From Methanofollis sp. W23 (GTDB lineage Archaea; Halobacteriota; Methanomicrobia; Methanomicrobiales; Methanofollaceae): a stretch of 64,000 nt of DNA. The notes under the pieces were generated by a model that was not told where the DNA came from, did no database searches, and saw only the letters and a program-made list of their open reading frames with translations. The DNA lies in assembly GCF_017875325.1 (NCBI RefSeq), contig NZ_JAGGMN010000001.1, forward strand, positions 992,001 through 1,056,000. The letters run 5' to 3'. The position numbers and the translations under genes are program-made. Shown one piece after another: positions 1 to 10,067 of this stretch; position 1 is the stretch's first letter, and every line of letters starts with the position of its first letter.

Positions 1-675
1 AATTTCGGGGGGCTCCTTCTCGCGGAATGACCCGGCCGCGACCGCGTCCACCTCAGGGCAGAGGGGATGGGCGTCCCGGTACCCCGGCACCGGACAGAAG
101 CGCTCGGCCAGGAGATCCTCCTTTGAAGCGCCCTGCACCGCCCCGGCCAGCAGCCCGCCGAAGTACCGGCAGGCGTCCACCGCGGTCTGTGCCCCGTGGG
201 TGGTCCGCGAACTCTCACCTGAGAGGGCGATCGCACGGACGGGGTCGGCGGCATAGAAGAGGGGGACCGGTGCGAGACGCATCAGCGAGCCGTTGCCCGC
301 GGCATGAGGGCTGGTGGGGCCAGGGAAGGGTTCGCCAGAGAGCATGAAGCGCTGGAGCGCCTTTCGCGTCGTCGTCCCGATATCAAAGCAGGTCCCGTTG
401 CTGGAGAGGTAGCCCTCCATGAACCACCGGCAGTAGCGCTCCAGCTGATCGACCGGGTCAAACCCCCTGCACTCGACCAGGCTCTCGGCAAGGCAGAGGG
501 CCATGGAGGTGTCGTCGGTCCACTCCCCGGCCTCAAGGGCGAACGGCCCGCCGCCGACCATATCGGTGATCGGTTCGAACGAGCCCGGTAGTTTGAACTC
601 CAGCGTGGTGCCGAGAGCGTCGCCGGCGGCCAGGCCGAGGAGAGCGCCGCGGACGCGGGAACGGTGGTCCATCAT
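1..675 (-). CDS. ADP-ribosylglycohydrolase (DraG/ARH family), 3' end cut by window edge
   Basis: The N-terminal 225 residues of an ADP-ribosyl-(dinitrogen reductase) glycohydrolase-type enzyme. The frame is open to base 1, so the C-terminus lies outside. The start [20 protein letters not shown] follows a GGAGGGTGC Shine-Dalgarno a few bases upstream. The GxxxGDALG opening and the [15 protein letters not shown] motif are the metal-binding Asp motifs of the DraG/ARH fold, which uses a di-metal centre to remove ADP-ribose from Arg or other acceptors. The target is unknown; ADP-ribosylated nitrogenase reductase is only one option and no nif structural gene is visible here. It is followed by about 160 bp without a gene before the helicase on the same strand. 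Confidence 0.9.
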   Translation of the reverse strand, partial: MMDHRSRVRGALLGLAAGDALGTTLEFKLPGSFEPITDMVGGGPFALEAGEWTDDTSMALCLAESLVECRGFDPVDQLERYCRWFMEGYLSSNGTCFDIGTTTRKALQRFMLSGEPFPGPTSPHAAGNGSLMRLAPVPLFYAADPVRAIALSGESSRTTHGAQTAVDACRYFGGLLAGAVQGASKEDLLAERFCPVPGYRDAHPLCPEVDAVAAGSFREKEPPEI

Positions 676-839
676 GCACCCTCCATGCTCTTGCACAAAA
701 TGTCCCTCTGCTCTCCCTGTTTACAGGGACACTGGATCCCTCCCGGTCCACACAATCCCTTATCACGATTCGTACTAATCGAGATTAGGCACAGGGAGTG
801 TGAAACTACCTGTCTCTTTCCTGCCAGTTTTATATGATG

Positions 840-3800
840 CTACTCCCGCTCGAAGATCCTGAGGAGACAAGGACACTCTCCCTCCCTATCACACCCCTCA
901 CACTCCACAAAGCAGAACCGCCCCGCCTCGATCGCCTCCACCGCCTGCACGGTCCGCGCACGCACCGCCTCCTCGTCGACCTCCACGGCCACGAAGCGGT
1001 CGAGGTGCGTGAAGTAGAGGAGGGGGCGCACCCTCTGCCCGAGGATTGCCTCGGCGGCGTCGCGGTACACCACCATCTGCATCGCATACTCGTCCACCTT
1101 TGCAGGCACCGCCTCCTCTCGCACCCGCCCGGTCTTGTAGTCGATGAGCACCCATTCGCCGCCCGCCGTCCTGACCAGGCGGTCGATCGCTCCCTTGAAG
1201 AGCACGCCGCCGAGCCTTACCCTGAAGGGGACCTCGCAGTGGTCGGCGAGCGCCCCGGCCATGAGCGGCGAGGCCATGAAACGGGTATAGATCTCCTCGC
1301 ATGCCGTGACGACCGCCTGGTCGTCGACGCCGTACCTGGCGCAGACCGCCGCCGGGTCCCGGCCGCGGAGGACCTCGTGGAGGATGAGCCCCTTTGTCGT
1401 CGCCCATCCCGGGGGTTGGGGTCCGCGGGCACGTCGGCCCGCCGCCTCCTTCCCCTCTTCATAGGCCCGAGGGCAGGCGAGGTAGCGCTCGATCTCGCTC
1501 ACCGAATAGGGGCGCTCCTCCTCGGCGACGACGATCGACGCCGGGCCTCCGGAGGGGAGGTCCCCGGAAGGCAGGACGATGGGCCCGGCGACCCCGGTCT
1601 CCTCGGCCTCGACCCCTGGGAGTGCAGCGGTGATCGTGAGGGTGACCCCGCCCACCTCGGTCCCGCCGGCTTCGACCTCCTCCTCAGAGAGCCCGACCGC
1701 CGAGCAGAGCCAGTCCATCCTGGTCGGAGATGAGGGGAGCGGCGTTCCGAGTTCTTCAGGCCTCACCCCTGAGAGGACGAGGTGGTCTCTTGCCCGCGTC
1801 ACTGCCACATAGAAGAGCCGGAGTCTCTCGGCCACGAGTTTCTGCTCATGCTCCATTTTGAGGAGGGTGTAGACCGGGGTCTCCTGGGGCGTGAAGTCGC
1901 GGGCAGGGTCGGGGATTTTTGCGCCCATCAGGAGCCTGTCCTCGATGAAGATCTTCTGAGAATTTGAAGGCGGTTCCTCGGCAAGCCCTGGCACGATGAC
2001 CACTGGGAACTCCAGGCCCTTGGCCGCATGGACGGTCATGATGCTGACGGCGTCGGTGGCGGTCGGGTCCAGGTGGGCCTCGCCCTCCTTCTCCTCTTCC
2101 TCGATGCAGCGCTTCAGTTCTGCGACCCATGCCGCCAGGGAGACCTCGCCGGCGGCCCGCGTCATCCCGACGAACTTCTCGACATTGGCCAGGCACTGCG
2201 CCCCGTCGGGCATGCCCCCGTACACCGCATAGATCCCTGAGTCGTCGAGAACCCGCCCGAGGAGGAAGGGCACCGGCACCCGGCGGGCGAGTCTGGCCCA
2301 GGTCTCCAGGAGTGCGGCCGCCGCGGCGAGGTCTGAGGTCGGGTGTTCGGCGGCGTAGTCGTACAAACGGTCCCTGAGCGGTGCTGCACCGGCCATCCTG
2401 AAGAGGTCGGCGTCTGAGATACCGAAGTACGGCGACCTGAGCACCCCATAGAGAGCGACGTCGTCGAGGCCGTTGTCGAGGACACAGAGGAGGTTGTAGA
2501 GGTCGTAGACCTCCTGGCGGGCATAGAACCCGAGGCCTGAATGGACGTGGTACGGGACCCCGGCCGCCCGCAGCGCCCGCTCATAATAGGCAAGATTGGT
2601 CCGCCGCTCAAGGAGGATGGCGACGTCGCCGTACGCCGCGGGCCGAGGCGCCTCCCTGTCAGGGTAGACCATGAAAGTCCCGACGAGGTCGGCGACCTTC
2701 TGCGCCACCATCTCAGCCTCGTTCTTCTTCGCCGTGACCGTGTCCTTGTCGGCCGGCGCGAGGAGCAGTTCCACCGAGCCTTCGTCCTGCCGACATGCCC
2801 TCAGGGGGTCGTAGCGAAACTCCCAGGGCTTGCTCGCTCCTGCCATCAGCGCCGAGAAGACGGCGTTCACGAACCCGACGACCTGCGGCGTGCTCCTGAA
2901 GTTGACGTCGAGGGACACCTCCCTCCCGCCGAGGTCGGTCTCGATCGCCTCCCTGGCCCGCTTGAAGAGCGTGACGTCGGCGTCCCTGAAGAGGTAGATG
3001 GACTGCTTGGGGTCGCCGACGATGAAGAGGTGCTCCTGCTCTTGCACCAGGTCGCCGAGGATCCTTCTGAGGATTGTCGTCTGCACCGGGTCGGTGTCCT
3101 GGAACTCGTCGACGAGGATGTAGCGGTAGCGGGTTCTGAAGTGCTCTGCGACCAGGTGGTCGTGCTCGCAGAAGAGCCGGTAGGTAGAGTGGATCAGGTC
3201 GGAGAAGTCGAGCCCGCCGAGCCGCCGCTTCCCGGCATTGTAGCGGTCGAGGAAGGTGGAGAAGACCGTGCCAAGGTCGGCGAAGAAGTCCAGGGCCGTC
3301 TGCGTGAAGGGGTCGTCCCTCTCGACCGAGAGGGTGCAGATCTCTGCGTAAGACTCGATGGCCGTCTTGAACTCATCGAAGGTGGCCCTGACCAGGACGA
3401 GGTCGTCTTCATCCCAGTTCTTCTTCTGGCCAAAACCCCTCTTGAACGTCGCGTTCACCCCGGCGACGGCGGCGATCCCGGGTGCGTCCCTGACCGGGAG
3501 GAGGGGCTCGACGGCACGAAGGTAGCGCATCGCCGGATCAGCGTCGCCAGGATAGCGTGCCGCAAGGTCGCAGAGGGTCTCGACGAGGGCCTGGCAGTGC
3601 GTGTCCTCCATGAACGCAGCGAACGCCTCCGCCTGCGCGGCCCTGATCCTCGTCTCCCATGCGTCGAGCACCATTCCATCGTCCTCCCCGAGGGCGGCGA
3701 AGAACTCCCCGGCGGTCTCGCGTTTGTTGTAGAGGCGCAGGAGACACTGTTCCAGCCCCGAGGCTCCGAGGGCGCGGAGGGTGCGGATGACCGCCGCCCG

Positions 3801-4229
3801 GCACTGCTCTGGCGGTTCGCCATAGACCAGCCCCTCGATGACCTCGTCTCTGATCTGCCTGGCCTGGCGCTCGTCGAGGACCACACACGCAGGGTCGACC
3901 CCGGCCTCGAGCGGGAATTCGTGGAGGCACCCGGTGCAGAAGGCATGGAAGGTGGAGATGCTGGCCCACGAGAAGTCGTCGCGGATCTGGCCCCACCGCT
4001 CGCCCTCTTCTCTGTCGATGGCGATGCGGACCCGCTCTTTCATCTCGGCCGCGGCATTGTCGGTGTAGGTGAGGGCGAGGATCTCCCTGACGCCGCACGC
4101 CTCCGTCTTCAGGAGGTCGATGTATTTGGTGACCAGGACATGAGTCTTGCCGGTCCCGGCCCCTGCGGTGACGCAGATGCTCTGGTCGTGGTGGAGAGCG
4201 GCCTCTTCCTGGCGTTCAGTCAGCGCCAT
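840..4229 (-). CDS. AddA-like UvrD/RecB helicase with C-terminal PD-(D/E)XK nuclease
   Basis: An SF1 DNA helicase of 1129 aa fused to a RecB-type nuclease, probably one subunit of a dsDNA end-resection complex. The order of motifs is: Walker A AGAGTGKT near residue 22, motif II LVDEFQDTDPVQ, motif III GDPKQSIYLFRD, motif V TVHAAKGLEFPVVI, motif VI LFYVAVTRARDHL. The nuclease domain follows with LHEVLRG, FKGAIDRL and VLIDYKTGR. A lone Cys in RYLACPRAY and a terminal CEGCDREGEC (CxxCx5C) resemble the Fe-S ligands of AddB/Cas4 nucleases, which is unusual for the AddA-like partner. The start at 4229 is chosen because it begins two bases after the stop of the AddB-like gene and reads MALTERQEEA, the usual beginning; a longer in-frame start at 4310 would overlap that gene. 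Confidence 0.92.
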   Translation of the reverse strand: MALTERQEEAALHHDQSICVTAGAGTGKTHVLVTKYIDLLKTEACGVREILALTYTDNAAAEMKERVRIAIDREEGERWGQIRDDFSWASISTFHAFCTGCLHEFPLEAGVDPACVVLDERQARQIRDEVIEGLVYGEPPEQCRAAVIRTLRALGASGLEQCLLRLYNKRETAGEFFAALGEDDGMVLDAWETRIRAAQAEAFAAFMEDTHCQALVETLCDLAARYPGDADPAMRYLRAVEPLLPVRDAPGIAAVAGVNATFKRGFGQKKNWDEDDLVLVRATFDEFKTAIESYAEICTLSVERDDPFTQTALDFFADLGTVFSTFLDRYNAGKRRLGGLDFSDLIHSTYRLFCEHDHLVAEHFRTRYRYILVDEFQDTDPVQTTILRRILGDLVQEQEHLFIVGDPKQSIYLFRDADVTLFKRAREAIETDLGGREVSLDVNFRSTPQVVGFVNAVFSALMAGASKPWEFRYDPLRACRQDEGSVELLLAPADKDTVTAKKNEAEMVAQKVADLVGTFMVYPDREAPRPAAYGDVAILLERRTNLAYYERALRAAGVPYHVHSGLGFYARQEVYDLYNLLCVLDNGLDDVALYGVLRSPYFGISDADLFRMAGAAPLRDRLYDYAAEHPTSDLAAAAALLETWARLARRVPVPFLLGRVLDDSGIYAVYGGMPDGAQCLANVEKFVGMTRAAGEVSLAAWVAELKRCIEEEEKEGEAHLDPTATDAVSIMTVHAAKGLEFPVVIVPGLAEEPPSNSQKIFIEDRLLMGAKIPDPARDFTPQETPVYTLLKMEHEQKLVAERLRLFYVAVTRARDHLVLSGVRPEELGTPLPSSPTRMDWLCSAVGLSEEEVEAGGTEVGGVTLTITAALPGVEAEETGVAGPIVLPSGDLPSGGPASIVVAEEERPYSVSEIERYLACPRAYEEGKEAAGRRARGPQPPGWATTKGLILHEVLRGRDPAAVCARYGVDDQAVVTACEEIYTRFMASPLMAGALADHCEVPFRVRLGGVLFKGAIDRLVRTAGGEWVLIDYKTGRVREEAVPAKVDEYAMQMVVYRDAAEAILGQRVRPLLYFTHLDRFVAVEVDEEAVRARTVQAVEAIEAGRFCFVECEGCDREGECPCLLRIFERE

Positions 4230-4231
4230 CT

Positions 4232-7200
4232 TCACTCCTCCCTCAGCGGCGCGGCAAGGCGCCACTTGTCGCACCTGCAGACCGTCCTGCACTCGCAGTA
4301 CGGCAGGCACGGCGTCACTCGCGGTGCCGGCGGGAAGTATCCGGCCCTGATGGAACGGAGATATTCGCGCACCTGGTCAAGCGTGGCCTGGACTGTGGTC
4401 TCGATATCGTCCACTTCGCTCTCTCTCGCCTTTGAAAACCCCTTGAGATGGGGTTTTATCCTGGTGTCCCAGAGCACGGCCTTGTTTCTGGTCTCTCCTT
4501 TGCGCACCATATAATAGGTGCCGCCGACCCCGGCAAGTCCGGTGAGTGCCTCGACGGCGCGGATATAGAGGGGGAGCTGGAGGGCAGTGCCCTCCGTGAT
4601 CTCACGCGGGAGTGGGTGGGTGCTGCCGGTCTTGTAGTCGGTGATGAGGAACGATCCTTCTGGTGAGAGGTCCACGCGGTCGATCCGGCCTCGCAGGAGG
4701 AGACGTTCCCCGTCTCCGAGGGGGATGGCGACTGGAGAGGGGACCGAGGCCGGGTCGGCGTCGGTGTCGCCGAGCGGCATCCCGAAGGAGAACTCGAAGT
4801 GGGCCGGGAGAAAGGGCGAGGCCGCACGTTTCTCTTCGGCGGCGAGGAACTCTTCCAGCACGCCTGGCCCCGTGGCCTCAGAGCCGAGGAGGTGCTCGCA
4901 CCCGACCACCCATGCCGGGCTTGAGAAGGGGTAGCCCTCGAGTTCTTCTGCGGCGATGACCTGGAGGGCGTCGAGTGCCTGGGCACGGTTCTCTGCGGTG
5001 ACCACACGTGCCCCGTCCCATCCAGAATAGAACCTGAAGGCGATCTGGTGGACCAGACGACCCCGTTCCTGGGGAGGGAGGTCTTTCTCGATCGCAGGGA
5101 AGGCTTCGAGCCCGAGGACCTTGCCGAGGTAGAACCAGAAGGGGCAGCGGGCATAGGTCTCCAGGGCGGTCGGGGAGTAGACGGCGTCAGGGCCGAACCG
5201 CTCAGCAAGGGCGGCTGAGATCTCCTCGTCGGCGGTGAAAACGGCGTCGAAGGGGGATTCGAACGCCCCGTTCCGTGCCCGGGTCTCGACATTGATCCTG
5301 GCGACGAGGTTCTCCACCCTGAGGTGAGGAGGGAGGAGGGCGGCCCCGTCGGCGAGGCGCCCGTCAGAGAACGCGGCGCCTGCCTTGGCCGCGGCCCAGA
5401 GCCTGGAATAATCCGCTCCTCTCTCGCCCCAGGTCCCGGCGTCTCCGACGAATTCGTCGAGGAACGAGGAGCAGAGGAGGGGGCGGTCGCCGTCTGAGAG
5501 AGGGGCGCTCAGGTAGACGTGCTCCCCTGCACGGAGGGCGGCGAGGAAGTAGGAGCGCTCCTCGCGGAGCACCTCGGCACCGGTCCTTGTCCCGAGGCGT
5601 CTCGTCTCCTGGTCGTTGGTGAAAGGGAGGCGGCCAGCGAGGTCAGGCATCTCGCCCTCGACGAGGCCGCCGATGAAGAGATACGGGACCGAGAGGTGCG
5701 GGAGTTCGCGGATGCCGACCACCTGCACGGCATGGCGGTTCTGCAGGGGGGCGGCCCTGCCCCCGGCCAGGAGGAGGCCGAGGCCCGAGTGGAACCTGGC
5801 CAGGTCCATGGGCCGCGTCGGCACCCAGGGCGCCGCACCTGCCAGGGAGTCGAGAACCTCGCGGAAGGCGGCGAGGTCGCGCCCCTCCTGGTCGGAGAGC
5901 ACGGGGTCGCCCTCTGTCTGGAGACAGGGTGACTCCCAGCAATCGAGGAGGGCGCGGAAGGCATCGAGGTGTTCGGAGAGCGACCTGGTACCCTCGAGGG
6001 TGGCCAGGTCGGCGAAGAGGGCGACAAGTCTCTCTCTGACCTCGGCGATCTTCGCCACTTTTTCGTCGTCGTCCTGCCTGTCGGCCAGGGCGGCAAGCCG
6101 CCGGTCCCAGGCCTCGGCCCCGGCGACGATGTTGGCCTCGCGAGCAAGGGCATCCACCAGGTCGCCGTCGACCTCTCCGGCCGGACCGCCGAGATAGGGC
6201 GTTTTGAGGAGGGCCACGACGTCCTCGCGCCGGTAGGCCCTGGCTGGGGTGGCGAGCACGGTCATCAGGGCCTGGACGAGAGGCGATCGGGGGAGGGGTA
6301 GGCCTTTTGAAGGGGCGTAAGGGAGCCCGAAGTCAGGGAAGACCTCGGCGACGAGGGCGCCGCTCCTGGAGAGGTCTGGGAAGGCGACGGTGATCTCGCC
6401 CGGACTCACCCCCTCCTCGATGAGGGCCCTGACCTCGCCGGCGATCCCCCTCACCTCCTCGACCCGGTCTTTCCATGCCGCGAGCCTGATCTGGCGGGGA
6501 CGGGCGGGATCCGCGGCCCTGCCAGGAAGACGCTCGACCTCGCCGAGCCACGCCCCCTCGTCGCCGCCAAGGACCGGGAGGGCATAGTGGAGCGCCGCCG
6601 CCCGGTCTCTGATGGCAAGGACCAGCGCTTTCTGCAGGGGCAACGGCTCGATGAGACCATAGACCCAGACGGTGCCGGTGCTCGTCTCGCGGTGGTCGAG
6701 AAGCCAGCGCTCTGCCCAGAGGAGGATCATGCCGCGGCTCACGAGCCGGTGTTCGTGAAGGTATGCAAGGTACGCCTCCCGCACCCAGGCGATCTCCGCG
6801 CTCTTCTCGCTCTGCAGGTCGCCGAGGGCTTCAGGGTAGGCCACCTGCCGGTAGGCGATCTGCGTGATCAGGCTCCTGAGATCCTGCACCGCCCCCTGCC
6901 CGCTCCGTCCGGTGCGCGTCAGGAGGGTGAGGCGGTCGGCATGCTCGGCAAGGAGGTGCGAGAGGATGAGGGTCGACTCGGTTTCGTCGATGAGGCGTTC
7001 GTCTGTGGCGTGGTCCTCGAAGAGGGTGCGGGCACATCCGGCCAGGGTGGTCACCCTGCTCTGGATGACGGCGACGCCCTCCTCGTCGAGACGGCGGAGG
7101 ACCTCGCGCACCAATCGGCCGGTGGGAAGGATGAGCCAGGTGCCGAAGGGGTCGACGGCTGCGGCGGCGCGAAAGCCGGCGACGAACTCGTCCAGGCGGT

Positions 7201-7234
7201 CGCCAGGGAGGATGGGGTAGAGCGTGACAGGCAT
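4232..7234 (-). CDS. AddB-like PD-(D/E)XK exonuclease subunit
   Basis: A 1000-aa AddB/RexB-like protein, the expected partner of the helicase directly downstream (stop and start separated by two bases). It shows no Walker A motif, so it is likely an inactivated helicase scaffold plus nuclease. The nuclease part near residues 690-980 has the entry TALETYARCPFWFYLGK, LVHQIAFRFY, LLLRGRIDRVDL and FLITDYKTGS, giving the Asp and DYK catalytic residues. The single Cys in YARCPF and the C-terminal cluster CLPYCECRTVCRC probably hold a 4Fe-4S cluster, as in bacterial AddB. The start MPVTLYPILPG at 7234 is preferred over an upstream in-frame ATG at 7312, whose extra 26 residues look like untranslated leader (Thr/Ser/Pro-rich). 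About 110 bp separate it from the Rad50-like gene upstream. Confidence 0.87.
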   Translation of the reverse strand: MPVTLYPILPGDRLDEFVAGFRAAAAVDPFGTWLILPTGRLVREVLRRLDEEGVAVIQSRVTTLAGCARTLFEDHATDERLIDETESTLILSHLLAEHADRLTLLTRTGRSGQGAVQDLRSLITQIAYRQVAYPEALGDLQSEKSAEIAWVREAYLAYLHEHRLVSRGMILLWAERWLLDHRETSTGTVWVYGLIEPLPLQKALVLAIRDRAAALHYALPVLGGDEGAWLGEVERLPGRAADPARPRQIRLAAWKDRVEEVRGIAGEVRALIEEGVSPGEITVAFPDLSRSGALVAEVFPDFGLPYAPSKGLPLPRSPLVQALMTVLATPARAYRREDVVALLKTPYLGGPAGEVDGDLVDALAREANIVAGAEAWDRRLAALADRQDDDEKVAKIAEVRERLVALFADLATLEGTRSLSEHLDAFRALLDCWESPCLQTEGDPVLSDQEGRDLAAFREVLDSLAGAAPWVPTRPMDLARFHSGLGLLLAGGRAAPLQNRHAVQVVGIRELPHLSVPYLFIGGLVEGEMPDLAGRLPFTNDQETRRLGTRTGAEVLREERSYFLAALRAGEHVYLSAPLSDGDRPLLCSSFLDEFVGDAGTWGERGADYSRLWAAAKAGAAFSDGRLADGAALLPPHLRVENLVARINVETRARNGAFESPFDAVFTADEEISAALAERFGPDAVYSPTALETYARCPFWFYLGKVLGLEAFPAIEKDLPPQERGRLVHQIAFRFYSGWDGARVVTAENRAQALDALQVIAAEELEGYPFSSPAWVVGCEHLLGSEATGPGVLEEFLAAEEKRAASPFLPAHFEFSFGMPLGDTDADPASVPSPVAIPLGDGERLLLRGRIDRVDLSPEGSFLITDYKTGSTHPLPREITEGTALQLPLYIRAVEALTGLAGVGGTYYMVRKGETRNKAVLWDTRIKPHLKGFSKARESEVDDIETTVQATLDQVREYLRSIRAGYFPPAPRVTPCLPYCECRTVCRCDKWRLAAPLREE

Positions 7235-7343
7235 GGTTCTGGTCGTGAGAGGATGGGAGGGGAGGGTGGATGAAGGTTGTTGTCTGGTTGTGGAGTGGGG
7301 ATAGATCAGCAAAAAGGTGATATCCTATCTCCACCTCTCCAGA

Positions 7344-10067
7344 TCAGTTAAAATTACAATCCTCTCTCTTCCCATCATCTGGAACCCGGATCACATTTCC
7401 TCGTATCCTCGCATATGGCGTATCATTACAGGTGGCTACGACAACCTGACAATGATCTGCGGCGACCTCATTGAGGATCTGGCAGAGACGCCGCATCCTG
7501 AACGGGTCGGCGTTCACCAGGCGATCGTCGATGACGACGAGGTTCCGCTCTTCTTCACTTAAGATGACGCCCATCGCAAGACGCAGGAGGACGACGATCT
7601 GTTCATGGGTGCCGTAACTCAGACTCTTGAGCGGGAGCGTCTCGTGATATCGGGGATTCTGGACTTCAACAGGGAGGAGTTCCCCGTTCACCCCGACCGA
7701 ATGATATGACCCGTCGGTGAGTGTCATGAGCCACTGATTCACCAGGGAAGATACCGGCCCACAGAGCGCTGTTGACTGTTCTTTTTTGAATGCCTGTACC
7801 ATCTCGTGGAGGAGTTTTATGGCACTGGCCTGCCGGCCGATTCTCTCAAACTGATGCTGCTTCCTTTCCAGTAAGGCCTCTTGATCTGCAGTCTTGGAGT
7901 AGATGTCCCGGCCAATGATCATATCAATGCGGGCTTTTTTATCGGTGATTTCTTTTGTGACAGACTGGATCTGTTCTTCAAGACCCTGAACAACATGCAG
8001 GGCATCTTCATACTGTTCCTTTGGTTCTTCGACGAGGATCCTGTATTCATGCAGTACGCTCTCATGATCTTCATTGGCTTCATCAAGTGCCGCAGTTGCG
8101 TTTGCGAGTGCCTCTCGCAGGTGAGCATATGTGCCGTACGATCGCAAGACCTCAGAGTTCTCATCTTCAAGGCTCGTCTTCTGTGCTTGAAGTTTTATAT
8201 GATCGTGTGATGATTTCTCCGCATTTTCGGATGCGTCATTGTACGCGCTCCGTGCCGCCTCTTCCTTCTGCTGCTTGCTTTCGATTTCCTTTGATAATTC
8301 TTTTTTCTGTTTTTTGAGAACTCTTGTCTTCTCCGTGAGCTCGTCGGCAGAAAGATTACGCCACTCGACAGGAGCGGAGTCAACCTCACTGTGCCAGCCT
8401 GTAATCTTTTGTTGGACCTTTACGAGTCTCTCATTGAGATCGTCACGCGATTCATTGGAGGTAAGATTCTTTCGATCTTTCTTAAGGACCTTGATCTCTC
8501 TTTCAAGATCAGAGCGGTGCTGCTGGAGATCATAGAGTCCCTGTTCGTCTGTCACTTCAAAACGATCAAGGATTGATTTTCTTTCATCAGAGAGAGTCAG
8601 AACCTTTGTATGTAATTCTTCGAGCGATGAGCCCCCGCCCCGGATGGTAACCGTGCCGAGATCCCCGATCGTGAACGTCGTCGGGCCGAGGATGAGGAAT
8701 TCTTCCTCGTCGGTGAGATCTTCCACCTCTGGATCTGCAGTGATCGGGATGGTTCTGTCCTGCAGGTCGAACCCGATCCTGATCGCGGCCTGTTCTACCT
8801 TGCCATTGACAACCTCCAGTTCTCTCTGTACCTCCTGGAATTTTTTGAATTGTTTCTTCGTCGGTAGAGGCGTCGTGGAGAGTTCATCCTGTTTTACCTT
8901 GAGTTCCTTCTCAGTATCCTGAATGCTTTTGATCTGTTTCTCTACGTCCTTCTTCTCACTTTCAAGTTGTTTTGTCTTTTCAATCGCCTGAAGTGAGAGA
9001 ATGTCTTTCTCCATCTGTTGGAGTTGCTGTTCCTGGATTTGTTTCCAGGCACTGCGGTGATGCTCCGCTTCTTTCTGTTCCAGACGTGCCTTCAACTGGA
9101 GGTCCTCGGAATCCTGCTTTTTCCGTGTCAGGTCCTCGTTGATCTCGTCGATCTTCTTTACGCGATGATCAACTGCCTTAAGGTCTCCTGAAATTCTATC
9201 AAGTTCTCTCTCAGCTTCTTGAACCACCTCATCTCTTTCTTGTTTCTTCTTTTCCAGTTCTTTGCTGTTTTCAAGTTTCTTTTTCAATCCAGTGATTTCA
9301 TCCCTGGCAGATTTCAATTCTTCATCCTTCAGCCGTTTTGCCTCGGAAAGTCCTTCCAGATCCTGGCGATATTCTTCTACCTGTCTGGTGCCGTCATTGA
9401 ATTCTTGCAGTCTGTCCTTGATTTCTGAGATCTCTTCCTGGAGTCGATCGAGTTCACTACCGGATTTTATATTACCATTTAATGGGGTGAAAAATTTCAG
9501 GTATTCATGTTCGATCTGTTGAATTATCCTATCTTCATCCGCGGACTTGGCGACCTGGCAGATAAATCCAGAAAGTCCTTCCTTCACCCCTTCCGCCCAT
9601 GCCTTCTCTGGGAGAGGGCTGTCCCCCTGGAGGTACCAGAGAGCTTGACAGAGTCCCCGGTGCTCAGGCCTGGATGCTCGATTAAACTCTTTTCCTCGAA
9701 GAATCTCCCGTATTGCGTTGTCTGCGGCGTCGCCCTCGTGGTCACGTTCCCATTGATCGCCGCGCTGGGTGAAAAGTTCTGCAACAGGGTTCTTGAGGAA
9801 TCTCTTTCGGATCTTGTACCTTCCTCCATTCGTCCGGAACACGATCGTCGCCTCTGGAGCGAGTGAACTCCCGAGAGGTTGTATCTGCCTGATCTCTTCG
9901 GCCTTTGAGGAATGCCGATCAAAGAGAACCCTGGTAAATGCCTCAAAGATGGTTGATTTCCCTGCTTCATTGCGGCCGACAAGGAGATTGAACCCGTCAT
10001 CGAACTGAAAGGTGTGAGGTTCCCGGTAGCTACGCCAGCTCTTGACGGTGATCTCTTCTATGATCAT
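7344..10067 (-). CDS. Rad50/SbcC-like coiled-coil ATPase (YhaN-type, no zinc hook)
   Basis: A 907-aa SMC-type ATPase, presumably pairing with the Mre11-like nuclease whose stop overlaps its start by 4 bp (ATGA). Walker A is GRNEAGKS at residues 31-38. The signature LKSLSYGTHEQIVVLLRLA and Walker B NLVVIDDRL lie near residues 805-845. Between them run long Glu/Lys-rich heptads. No CxxC zinc hook is present. Instead the centre of the coiled coil, about residues 425-510, holds a hydrophobic, beta-rich globular stretch (FLILGPTTFTIGDLGTVTI). This resembles the hook-less YhaN-like branch rather than canonical Rad50, so the symbol rad50 is not given. The likely role is tethering or unwinding DNA ends for the nuclease partner. 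Confidence 0.85.
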   Translation of the reverse strand: MIIEEITVKSWRSYREPHTFQFDDGFNLLVGRNEAGKSTIFEAFTRVLFDRHSSKAEEIRQIQPLGSSLAPEATIVFRTNGGRYKIRKRFLKNPVAELFTQRGDQWERDHEGDAADNAIREILRGKEFNRASRPEHRGLCQALWYLQGDSPLPEKAWAEGVKEGLSGFICQVAKSADEDRIIQQIEHEYLKFFTPLNGNIKSGSELDRLQEEISEIKDRLQEFNDGTRQVEEYRQDLEGLSEAKRLKDEELKSARDEITGLKKKLENSKELEKKKQERDEVVQEAERELDRISGDLKAVDHRVKKIDEINEDLTRKKQDSEDLQLKARLEQKEAEHHRSAWKQIQEQQLQQMEKDILSLQAIEKTKQLESEKKDVEKQIKSIQDTEKELKVKQDELSTTPLPTKKQFKKFQEVQRELEVVNGKVEQAAIRIGFDLQDRTIPITADPEVEDLTDEEEFLILGPTTFTIGDLGTVTIRGGGSSLEELHTKVLTLSDERKSILDRFEVTDEQGLYDLQQHRSDLEREIKVLKKDRKNLTSNESRDDLNERLVKVQQKITGWHSEVDSAPVEWRNLSADELTEKTRVLKKQKKELSKEIESKQQKEEAARSAYNDASENAEKSSHDHIKLQAQKTSLEDENSEVLRSYGTYAHLREALANATAALDEANEDHESVLHEYRILVEEPKEQYEDALHVVQGLEEQIQSVTKEITDKKARIDMIIGRDIYSKTADQEALLERKQHQFERIGRQASAIKLLHEMVQAFKKEQSTALCGPVSSLVNQWLMTLTDGSYHSVGVNGELLPVEVQNPRYHETLPLKSLSYGTHEQIVVLLRLAMGVILSEEERNLVVIDDRLVNADPFRMRRLCQILNEVAADHCQVVVATCNDTPYARIRGNVIRVPDDGKREDCNFN

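Noticed and set aside
834-4514. Long open frames on the plus strand (up to 657 codons at 2541-4514) opposite the helicase gene
   Set aside because: They are antisense to a gene with every SF1 helicase motif. Their composition (runs of Arg/Gly/Asp/Val) is that of GC-rich complement, and no domain is recognisable.
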